Origin: DASUZB01 sp035535495
GTDB lineage: Bacteria > Actinomycetota > CALGFH01
Direction: 5' to 3'
Assembly: GCA_035535495.1 (NCBI GenBank)
Contig: DATLQA010000295.1
Coordinates: 1-43,406 of the forward strand
DNA length: 43,406 nt
Shown here: in pieces, positions 8,061 through 14,927 of the stretch
Layout of the letters: every line of letters starts with the position of its first letter
Numbering within the stretch: position 1 is the stretch's first letter
The notes under the pieces: model-generated
What the model saw: the letters and a program-made list of their open reading frames with translations, nothing else
The model's database searches: none
Told to the model about the DNA's origin: nothing
Translations under genes and position numbers: made by a program

Positions 8061-8903
8061 TCAGCCGTTCGGGCGTGGCCCGACGGTGTTGCGCAGGATG
8101 CCGATGCCGTCGCCCTCCAGCTCGATGACGTCGCCGGGCTGGAGCCAGCGGTCCAGCTCGAGCCCGGAGCCGGTCGCCGCCGTGCCGGAGCCCAGGACCT
8201 CGCCTGGGCGGAGGGTGAGGTCTTGTGCGGCGTAGGCGATCATCGAGGCGAAGCTGTGGTGCATGTTGGCGGTGGTGTCGCTGCCCCACTCCTCGCCGTT
8301 GACCCGCACGGTCAGGCGCAGGTCACCGACGGTGAGTTCGTCGGGCGTGACGATGCAGGGGCCGAGCACGTTGGACCCGTCCCAGTCCTTCGCCTTCGCG
8401 GGGCCCATGCCCACCGGCAGCTCGCGGCGCTGCGTGTCCCTGGCGGACAGGTCGTTCCACAGCGTGTACCCGAACACGTGGTCGAGCGCCCGCTCCGGCG
8501 GGATGTCCTTGCCCTGCCGGCCGATCACCGCCGCGAGCTCGAGCTCGTGGTCGAGCTGCTCGGTATAGGACGGCCAGGGGATCTGCTCGTCGGGGCCGAT
8601 GACGGTGTCGGGAAGTCCCTTGTAGTACGCGGGGACGTCGTACCACTCCGGCGGGATCTCGCGGCCGAGGTTCTTGAAGGCGTTGCGCAGGTGGCCTTCG
8701 AACGCCAGGAAGTCGCGCAGCGTCCGCGGCCGCAGCGGTGCCCGCAGGACGGCGCCGTCCACCTCGGTGGTGGGTCCGAGCGGTGCGCCGGCCTCGATGA
8801 AGGCGACCATGTCGCCGTCGAAGCCGGCGTCCAGGACCCGACCGTCCTGGTCGAGCAGGCCGACCCGCCGATGACGATCCATCTCGTACGTCACGTACCT
8901 CAT
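8061..8903 (-). CDS. Fumarylacetoacetate hydrolase (FAH) family protein (280 aa)
   Basis: FAH-superfamily enzyme with a metal centre that cleaves C-C bonds of acylpyruvates, or decarboxylates or isomerises ring-cleavage products. Metal-binding acidic residues lie in LDHELELAAVIG and the family segment NDLSARD is present. The remaining signatures are KDWDGSNVLGPC, the GSGTAATGSG turn and the C-terminal GDVIELEGDGIGILRN. Such enzymes usually act late in aromatic pathways after ring cleavage. The ATG at 8903 follows GAGGT by five bases; longer in-frame starts fall inside the upstream gene. It starts eight bases after the stop of the ATP-grasp subunit. Confidence 0.9.
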   Translation of the reverse strand: MRYVTYEMDRHRRVGLLDQDGRVLDAGFDGDMVAFIEAGAPLGPTTEVDGAVLRAPLRPRTLRDFLAFEGHLRNAFKNLGREIPPEWYDVPAYYKGLPDTVIGPDEQIPWPSYTEQLDHELELAAVIGRQGKDIPPERALDHVFGYTLWNDLSARDTQRRELPVGMGPAKAKDWDGSNVLGPCIVTPDELTVGDLRLTVRVNGEEWGSDTTANMHHSFASMIAYAAQDLTLRPGEVLGSGTAATGSGLELDRWLQPGDVIELEGDGIGILRNTVGPRPNG

Positions 8904-8911
8904 GGCGACCT

Positions 8912-9736
8912 CTACAGCGTGGTGATCGGACGGGACTGGAGCAGGAACAGGGTGCCACCTTGGTCGATCGCCCACTCGATGTCCTGCGGGCCGTTGTGCA
9001 GCTGGTCCAGCTGGCGGCCCAGCCGCGCCAACTGCTCGCACTCGGCCTCGGTCAGGACCTGCTCGGCCACGACCCGGCTGCGCTTGATGGCGCCGTGCCG
9101 GTCGAGCACGTAGTGGTCAGGGGTCACCTCGCCCGAGACGACCTGCTCGCCCAGGCCGAACGCCGCCTCGACCACCATGCGGTCCTTGCGGCCGTGGACG
9201 GGGTCGGCGGTGAACAGCACCCCGGACTTGCGGGCGTCGACCATCTGCTGGACGACCACGGCCATGGCGATGTCGTCCAGCGAGCCCTTCTCCTGGCGGT
9301 AGAAGACGGCGCGGTCGGCGAAGAAGGACAGCCAGCAGTCCACCACGTGGTCGAGGACCGCCTCCAACCCGTCGACGTTCAGGTAGGTCTCCTGCTGGCC
9401 GGCGTAGCTCGCCGCCGCGGAGTCCTCGGCACAGGCGGAGGACCGGACCGCGAGGGGCCCGTCGAGCCTCGCGAACTGCTCCGCGACCTGCTCGCGGGGT
9501 GGCGACGCGGCCGCGACGATGGCGCGGGCCGCGGCGAGGTCCCGCTCGCGGGTCCGCGCCCGGAGGGCCTGGCCGTCCACGGCCGCGCCGAAGGCCGCCG
9601 AGGTGATCACGAAGCCGGGCGGGACCGGCAGGTCCGCGCCCGTCATGACCGCCAGGCTCGCGCCCTTGCCGCCGCTGAGCGCCACCTCCTGACACCGCGG
9701 GTCGGTGAATTCGAGGACCAGAGGGAGCTGGGTCAA
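8912..9736 (-). CDS. PEP-synthase-like ATP-grasp subunit of a split dikinase (274 aa)
   Basis: Stand-alone N-terminal PPDK_N/PEP synthase nucleotide-binding domain. It contains GGKGA (22-26), LPVPPGFVIT (36-45), AVRSSACAED (96-105), YAGQQETYLN (111-120), GVLFTADP (172-179), GLGEQVVSGEVTPD and the final DIEWA...LLQSRP. It would transfer the beta-phosphate of ATP to a histidine on the partner subunit encoded just upstream. Phenylphosphate synthase of Thauera and the cresol-phosphorylating CreH/CreI pair are split the same way (from memory). Start: TTG at 9736 overlapping the upstream stop as TTGA, with GAGG four bases before it; no ATG or GTG is available nearby. Confidence 0.8.
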   Translation of the reverse strand: MTQLPLVLEFTDPRCQEVALSGGKGASLAVMTGADLPVPPGFVITSAAFGAAVDGQALRARTRERDLAAARAIVAAASPPREQVAEQFARLDGPLAVRSSACAEDSAAASYAGQQETYLNVDGLEAVLDHVVDCWLSFFADRAVFYRQEKGSLDDIAMAVVVQQMVDARKSGVLFTADPVHGRKDRMVVEAAFGLGEQVVSGEVTPDHYVLDRHGAIKRSRVVAEQVLTEAECEQLARLGRQLDQLHNGPQDIEWAIDQGGTLFLLQSRPITTL

Positions 9737-11478
9737 CGGACCTCGTCGGCCAGGATGTCCACCCTTCCCAGCGCGCCGTTCACGCGGACCCGGTCCCCGG
9801 TGGAGATGCGGCGGGTGGCGTCGGAGGTGCCGACCACCGCGGGGATGCCGAACTCCCGGGAGACCACCGCGGGGTGCGACGCCATGCCGCCGGCGTCGGT
9901 GACCAGCCCGGAGATCTTGGTGAACAGCACCACCCAGGCGGGGCTGGTCATCCGGCAGACGACCACCTCGCCCTTCTTGACGGCGTCGAACTCCTGCGGG
10001 GACAGCACCACCCGCGCCGACCCTTCGACCACGCCGGCCGAGGCGGGCAGGCCCTGCACCTGGTCGGCGCTCTCGGCCGGCTTGCGGTGCAGCTTCTCCG
10101 GGAACGCCCACAGCGACAGGTACGGGAACGCGACCGACTCCTCGGTGGCGGTACCGACCCAGTCGCGGGGACGGCGTTCGAAGGCGGCCTCCCTGGCATC
10201 CCTCCGGTCGCCGACGAGTCCGGCGACGTCGCCGGGCAGCGAGCCCGCCATGAGCGCGCGCAGCTCGTTGTACCGCAGGTACATGACGTCCTCGGGGTCG
10301 GCCAGGACGCCGGCTTCGACCAGCTTGCGGCCGATGGCCACCAGCACCAGTCGGACCCGGGCGTTGGTGCCCTGGTCGATGTAGAAGTGGTGGTCGGGGG
10401 TGAGCGGGTTCATCCGCAGGCTCAGCTCAAGCGCGCGAGCCAGCTCGTCGCGCCCCTCGCCGGCCGGCACGCCGTCCATCACCTCGGCCTTGGCGGCCTC
10501 CAGGTCCTCCGCGACCGAGTGCAGCTCGGCGGGGAAGTCGTAGTCGACCTCGAGGTAGCCACGGATCGCCTCGACCACCGGCGCGGGGTTCTCACGCCAG
10601 GTGGTGAACGCGAACTCGTGCGCCCACATGGACTTGTAGCCGAACGTCTTCTGGTACGGGACGATCTGCTCGGCCACGAAGGTCCGTCCCTCGGGCGTCG
10701 CCTCCAAGGCGCGGAGCACGTCCTGGGCCGTCGGCCGCTGGAACGCCTTGGCGACCGCGCCCCCTTCGGCCTTCACCAACTCCTTGATCTTCCACAGCGC
10801 CTCGATCGAGTCCCAGTTGCGGTTCTCGGTGGAGCTCTGCAGGCGGCCCATGAGCGCGGCGTGGTCGCCTTCACCCTTGGCCTTGGCGATGGCGGCGTTC
10901 AGCGCCAGCGTCGCGGAGAACTGGGCGAAGTTGAGCACCCAGTGGATCTGCCAGTGCCGGTCGTGCATGTCGATGGCGTCCTCGAGCAGGATCGCCAGGT
11001 CGAGCAGGCTCGCCCCGTCGGTGTCGTAGTCGTCGAACCGCTCGAAGTTGCGCTCCATCTCGGGGCGGAGCCGGCCGCGCCACCAGGTCAGGAAGTGCTC
11101 CGCGTAGTAGGGCAGGGTCCACCCCATGTACGCGCCGATCTGCTCGGGGTACGCCGGATCGAGGGGGACGCGCGGGGTGTAGCGGGCGCCGTACTCGTTC
11201 GCCTCGGCGTGCAGCCCGGCGCTGGCGGGGATCGCCGCGGTGTACACGTAGCCGTTGATGATCTTGACGATCCAGTCGGAGGCGAACGGTGTCCCGAAGC
11301 GGCGGAACATGTAGTCGCACTTCAGCCACCACCCGCCGATGTCCGCGTACATGGGGGACACGGGGTTGGGGATGTGCAGGTCGTCGTGGACCCAGAACAG
11401 TTCTCGCTGTCCATCCTCCCATTCGACGGGGAACTCCTCGTCCCCGAAGAAGGTGGCCAGCACCGCACCTTCGCTCAT
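9733..11478 (-). CDS. PEP-utilising phosphohistidine subunit of a split dikinase (581 aa)
   Basis: First gene of the operon. The C-terminal 110 residues are the swivelling PEP-utilisers mobile domain: GLPASAGVVEGSARVV, then TDAGGMASHPAVVSREFG with the phospho-accepting H535. The roughly 440 residues before it are rich in Trp, Tyr and Phe, contain no PEP-binding TIM barrel, and are the likely acceptor-substrate domain. This is the plan of the 70-kDa subunit of phenylphosphate synthase, and also of the non-ATP part of rifampin phosphotransferase. With the next gene it would phosphorylate a hydroxylated aromatic, giving AMP and phosphate (inference). The ATG at 11478 has GGAG five bases upstream; GTG at 11484 lies within that site. 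Confidence 0.8.
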   Translation of the reverse strand: MSEGAVLATFFGDEEFPVEWEDGQRELFWVHDDLHIPNPVSPMYADIGGWWLKCDYMFRRFGTPFASDWIVKIINGYVYTAAIPASAGLHAEANEYGARYTPRVPLDPAYPEQIGAYMGWTLPYYAEHFLTWWRGRLRPEMERNFERFDDYDTDGASLLDLAILLEDAIDMHDRHWQIHWVLNFAQFSATLALNAAIAKAKGEGDHAALMGRLQSSTENRNWDSIEALWKIKELVKAEGGAVAKAFQRPTAQDVLRALEATPEGRTFVAEQIVPYQKTFGYKSMWAHEFAFTTWRENPAPVVEAIRGYLEVDYDFPAELHSVAEDLEAAKAEVMDGVPAGEGRDELARALELSLRMNPLTPDHHFYIDQGTNARVRLVLVAIGRKLVEAGVLADPEDVMYLRYNELRALMAGSLPGDVAGLVGDRRDAREAAFERRPRDWVGTATEESVAFPYLSLWAFPEKLHRKPAESADQVQGLPASAGVVEGSARVVLSPQEFDAVKKGEVVVCRMTSPAWVVLFTKISGLVTDAGGMASHPAVVSREFGIPAVVGTSDATRRISTGDRVRVNGALGRVDILADEVR

Positions 11479-11540
11479 GCCCACTCCATCGTCGGCGCTC
11501 CAACGGCACAGAGGATCGTCCCATGACCCCGGCCGCAGCG

Positions 11541-11573
11541 ATTATCGATGATCGGCCTGGAAGTATCGATAAT
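11541..11573. promoter_or_regulatory. Palindromic operator candidate between the divergent operon and MBL gene
   Basis: Perfect inverted repeat ATTATCGAT (11541-11549), 15-base spacer, ATCGATAAT (11565-11573). Each arm contains the self-complementary ATCGAT. It is strikingly AT-rich against the background and is centred in the 174-base gap between the dikinase operon (start 11478) and the MBL-fold gene (start 11653). It is probably a binding site for a dimeric regulator controlling one or both directions. The TetR gene's own upstream dyads are different in sequence, so the regulator may lie outside this window. Confidence 0.5.
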
Positions 11574-11652
11574 GCCCCCTGGCAGCTGAGAGATGCGACG
11601 AGGGTACCGGCGCGGGGCGCAGCCCCTCGAAGGACCGACAGAGAGGTCGCCG

Positions 11653-12531
11653 ATGGAACAGGTCACCGCCCGTGTGTACACCGACACGACGCTGCGCGGG
11701 TGCAACCCGAGCTACGTCCTCACCGACGACGGCGTGGTGGTGATCGACACGCCGCAGCTCCCCACCCGGGCGGTCGCCATGCGCGAGGAGGCCTCCTCGC
11801 ACGGCCCCATCAGGTACCTGGTCAACACCGAGCACCACGTGGACCACATCTTCGGCAACTACTACTTCAAGGGCGCCGGCGTCGTGGTCAACCACCGGGG
11901 CCTGTACGACAACTTCATGACCGTCCACCCGCTGCTCGACCCGTTCGCCTACGCGGCGGAGGCGATCCCCACCGACGACCCGGACGGTCAGGCGCTCTTC
12001 CCCGACCGCGGGGTGTACTACGCCGACCCGAACAAGGGCCGCATCGTCTTCACGGGGGACCTGACCTTGCGGGTCGGCGGCCACACGTTCCACCTCATCC
12101 ACACGCCCGGCCACACCCCTGGCCAGCTGGCGGTGTACGTGCCGGAGGAGCGCACGGTGTTCACCGGCGACACGGTCTTCTCCGAGTGCCAGACCTGGCT
12201 GATGACCTCCGACATCGACCAGTGGCTCGCGGCGCTCGAGGTGATCCGCGCCCTCGACGTCGACCGCGTGGTTCCCGGTCACGGGCCGGTGACCGACCTC
12301 GCCTACCTCGACACCCAGCGGTCGGTGCTCATCGAGTGGACCAGCGCGGTCGCCGCCGCGGTCGCGGCGGGCTGGTCCCGGGAGGAGACCGTGGAGCGGG
12401 TCAACTTCGCGGACCGCTACCCGGTCGACGTCGGCCAGGAGTACATGATGGGCTACATCCAGAAGCACAACGCCGGCTCGCTGTACGACAAGTTCACCGC
12501 CACCACCGAGCCGCCGGCGCTACCGGCCTGA
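11653..12531 (+). CDS. MBL-fold metallo-hydrolase with variant metal motif (292 aa)
   Basis: Metallo-beta-lactamase superfamily hydrolase. The first metal motif, usually HxHxDH, reads E60-H-H62-V-D64-H65, so the first histidine is Glu. The remaining ligands are present: H154 in HTPGHTPG, Asp in VFTGDTVF, and His in VVPGHGPV. It is therefore probably still metal-binding, but with an altered site. Substrate unknown; being divergent from the dikinase operon across one operator suggests the same pathway, perhaps a thioester or lactone. The ATG at 11653 follows GAGAGGT by six bases. An in-frame ATG at 11593 has a weaker site. Its 3' end overlaps the convergent small gene by 12 bases. Confidence 0.85.
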   Translation: MEQVTARVYTDTTLRGCNPSYVLTDDGVVVIDTPQLPTRAVAMREEASSHGPIRYLVNTEHHVDHIFGNYYFKGAGVVVNHRGLYDNFMTVHPLLDPFAYAAEAIPTDDPDGQALFPDRGVYYADPNKGRIVFTGDLTLRVGGHTFHLIHTPGHTPGQLAVYVPEERTVFTGDTVFSECQTWLMTSDIDQWLAALEVIRALDVDRVVPGHGPVTDLAYLDTQRSVLIEWTSAVAAAVAAGWSREETVERVNFADRYPVDVGQEYMMGYIQKHNAGSLYDKFTATTEPPALPA

Positions 12532-12714
12532 CGACGGCGGCGGCTTGACGTCGAAGGTGATCCCGGTCTCGCGCTCCGAGACCTGCCAGAGGGTGGTCAT
12601 CGCATCCCGGTTCCGGGAGCCGTCCAACATCGGCCGGCGCACCGGCGGGCCCCAGTTCACCCAGCGCGGCGTGTAGAGGGCGCCACCGACGGCGTCCGGG
12701 TCGGTGGCCGCCAT
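12520..12714 (-). CDS. Small conserved-looking protein of unknown function (64 aa)
   Basis: Not recognised. It encodes 64 residues with a Trp/Pro-rich middle (YTPRWVNWGPPVRRP), followed by GSRNRDAMTTLWQVSERETGI and a proline-rich tail. No membrane segment, cysteine or known motif is visible. The case for it is a strong GGAGG six bases before the ATG and its place 18 bases after the stop of the PaaK-like ligase on the same strand. Overlapping frames on this strand lack such a site. It could be a small accessory subunit of the CoA ligase or of another pathway enzyme (inference). Confidence 0.55.
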   Translation of the reverse strand: MAATDPDAVGGALYTPRWVNWGPPVRRPMLDGSRNRDAMTTLWQVSERETGITFDVKPPPSSGR

Positions 12715-12732
12715 GGTCCACCTCCGGTGGCG

Positions 12733-14121
12733 TCAGCCCCGGGAGCTGGGACGCGTGGTCTGGATGAGCTTGAACTTGGCGGCGTGGCCGGCATCCCGCT
12801 GGATCTCTGGGACCGGGACGACCTCGACGGGCGGTGGCAGCGCCCCCGCCGCCCGCAGCTCCTCGACGAGGGTGGCGCGGACGCGGGCCGGGGTGTCGGC
12901 CGGGGCGGACTCCTGTAGGACCACCCGCACGTGCAGGCCCGCATGGTCGTGGCGGATCTGGTACTGGCGAACCTCGGCGAGAGCGGTGAATGGCGCCCGC
13001 AGCCGCAGCGGGTGGACGGCGACCTCGCCGCCGCCGGCCGCCGGGAAGGTGATGATGTCGTCGCTGCGCCCGTCGACGGCGGCGATCCGTGCATACGGCA
13101 GTCCGAGCGGGTTGGGACCCTCGGCCAGGGTCACCGAGTCGGTGAGCTCGTAGCGGATCAGCGGCTGGGTGTGGTTGACCAGGTTGGTCAGCAGCACCTT
13201 GTGGCCGGGCGTCCCCGGCGGCACCGGCTGGTCGTGCCGGTCGACCACCTCCAGGACGACCAGGTCTTCCAGGATGTCCATGCCGGCCTGACCCTGGCGG
13301 CTGGCCGCCGGGACCGCCGCCTCGGTGGTGCCGTAGAAGTCGATCGGCTCGACGCCCCAGGCGTCGCGGATGCGGCGGCGCATCTCGGCGGTGAGCACCT
13401 CCGAGCTGGTGCCGACCACCGTCGGTGCGATGCGCAGCCGCCCGTCGAGTTGCTCCTCGGCGAGCTGGGCGGCGACCGACGGGTAGGCGGTGATGGCCTG
13501 GGGCTGGTAGGCGTTGAGCGCCGCCACCATCTCGGGCGGCGGGGTGGTGACCGTCAGGGGCGGCATGCCGTCCGGGCGGCCGGCGCGCAGCACGGCGTAG
13601 AGCTGGTTGGAGATGTGCAGGGGGCTCGGGGAGCCGAGCCCGGCCATCCGGGTCGCCGGCGTGAGACCCCAGACGGCCATGCCGCGCAGGCAGGTGGCGG
13701 CCCAGCTGGCGAACTCCTCGGCCGAGTAGACGAACAGCCCCCGCAGGCCGGTGGTCCCCGAGGTGGCGAATGCCCGGTAGCGGCCAAGGAAGAGCCGGGC
13801 CGCGTCGGGGCCGGCCAGGTGCGCGTCGAGGTCCGCGCGGCGCAGCCGCGGATCGGTGACGATGCGGTCGAAGTTGTCCATCAGCGTGGCCTTGGGCAGC
13901 GTGGGCAGCGCCGACAGCGGCACCGCGCCGGCGGCGGCGTCCGGGCCGAGGACCTCCCGGTAGTACGGCGAGGCGGCGGTGGCGTGGCGCAGCAGCGCCC
14001 GCAGCCGTCCTCCCTGCCAGGCCAGGAGCTGATCGCGGGACCAGCGGTCACGGGCGAGCTGCTCGCCCGCCAGCGCGCGCAGCCGCTCGGCCTGGCCGGA
14101 GGTGGTGGTGGCGACGGTCAT
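12733..14121 (-). CDS. Phenylacetate-CoA ligase (PaaK)-like adenylating enzyme (462 aa)
   Basis: Member of the PaaK/CoF-synthetase branch of adenylate-forming enzymes, which activate an aryl or arylacetic acid with ATP and normally transfer it to CoA. Motifs: ATP-binding FATSGTTG (SGTTG 121-125), DFYGTTEAA, RYELTDSV, DGRSDDII, and a C-terminal domain ending AAKFKLI, which contains the candidate catalytic lysine. The length is near the 430-440 of PaaK. AAGGGAG lies seven bases before the ATG. It follows the TetR gene by 25 bases and precedes the small protein by 18, probably one transcript. It would supply the CoA-activation step of the neighbouring aromatic pathway (inference). Confidence 0.85.
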   Translation of the reverse strand: MTVATTTSGQAERLRALAGEQLARDRWSRDQLLAWQGGRLRALLRHATAASPYYREVLGPDAAAGAVPLSALPTLPKATLMDNFDRIVTDPRLRRADLDAHLAGPDAARLFLGRYRAFATSGTTGLRGLFVYSAEEFASWAATCLRGMAVWGLTPATRMAGLGSPSPLHISNQLYAVLRAGRPDGMPPLTVTTPPPEMVAALNAYQPQAITAYPSVAAQLAEEQLDGRLRIAPTVVGTSSEVLTAEMRRRIRDAWGVEPIDFYGTTEAAVPAASRQGQAGMDILEDLVVLEVVDRHDQPVPPGTPGHKVLLTNLVNHTQPLIRYELTDSVTLAEGPNPLGLPYARIAAVDGRSDDIITFPAAGGGEVAVHPLRLRAPFTALAEVRQYQIRHDHAGLHVRVVLQESAPADTPARVRATLVEELRAAGALPPPVEVVPVPEIQRDAGHAAKFKLIQTTRPSSRG

Positions 14122-14146
14122 GTGAGGGCTCCCTTCTTCCTCTGGC

Positions 14147-14785
14147 CTATGGCTCGTCGGTCGCGGCGGCCCCGGCGCGCGGTCGGATCGCGCCCGTCAC
14201 GTAGGCCATGAACATCTCCTCGAACCGGTCCAGCGGGGTGGCCTCCGGGTCCACCAGCCGCTCCAGCCCCACGCCGCGACTCAGCGCGTAGGTGCCGCGC
14301 ACCACCTCCCTGGCCGGGAACTTGAACTCCACCCCCCAGCGGCGGGCGAACTCCTCGACCAACCCGGTCACGGTCTCGATCAGGCGCTCGTGCCGCTCGG
14401 CGACCTCGCGGCGCAGCTCCGGCCGCCGTGAGGCATGGGTCCAGAACTCCACGTAGACCGCGGTCCAGTCGGGATGCTCCTGGGCGTACTGCGCGTACTC
14501 CCTGGCGCTGGCGCGCAAGCCCTCCTCCAGGGAGGGGGCGTCCAGCAGGAAGTCCACGTGCAGGGGGACGCGCCGCTGCTCCTCGGCGTCGACCACCGCC
14601 AGGAACAGGTCGTCCTTGTTCTGGAAGTTGGAGTACACCGCGCCGAAGGTGTAGCCGGCGTCCTCGGCGATCTCGCTCATGGAGGCGCCGTGGAAACCGT
14701 CCCGCAGGAACACCCGCTGGGCCGCGGCGAGCAGCTCGGCACGGGTCTGCTGCTTGCGCTCCGCACGGGACAGTCGAGGGCGCAT
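14147..14785 (-). CDS. TetR/AcrR family transcriptional regulator (212 aa)
   Basis: N-terminal TetR helix-turn-helix at about residues 10-56 (RAELLAAAQRVF, then MSEIAEDAGYTFGAVYSNF), followed by an all-helical ligand-binding domain with the usual YVEFWTHASRRPELR segment. The ATG at 14785 is preceded by GGAGGT four bases upstream; a longer in-frame start at 14830 lies inside the dyad-rich operator region and is unlikely. It is first in a probable operon with the PaaK-like ligase and is divergent from the transporter at 14928. It probably represses both, with an acid or its CoA thioester as ligand (inference). Confidence 0.9.
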   Translation of the reverse strand: MRPRLSRAERKQQTRAELLAAAQRVFLRDGFHGASMSEIAEDAGYTFGAVYSNFQNKDDLFLAVVDAEEQRRVPLHVDFLLDAPSLEEGLRASAREYAQYAQEHPDWTAVYVEFWTHASRRPELRREVAERHERLIETVTGLVEEFARRWGVEFKFPAREVVRGTYALSRGVGLERLVDPEATPLDRFEEMFMAYVTGAIRPRAGAAATDEP

Positions 14786-14817
14786 CGGACCTCCGCAGCA
14801 AGATCGGGTCGCAGTGA

Positions 14818-14877
14818 GATTGGGTCGCAATTTAGATTGCTAGACAATCCTGATTACATCGCAATCAGTTGTCAACT
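14818..14877. promoter_or_regulatory. Dyad-rich TetR operator/promoter region
   Basis: AT-rich stretch between the TetR gene and the divergent transporter with several overlapping short dyads. GATTG-CTAGA-CAATC is at 14835-14849, GCAAT-TTAG-ATTGC at 14827-14840, TGATT-7-AATCA at 14851-14867 and AGTT-GTC-AACT at 14867-14877. Repeated ATTG/CAAT half-sites around the predicted start of both genes suit a TetR-type autorepressor. The exact operator cannot be decided by eye. Confidence 0.5.
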
Positions 14878-14927
14878 CCTCGCGTGGGCGTCCATCCGCC
14901 ATCTCGCGTTCGCGCGCGACCGCGGGC

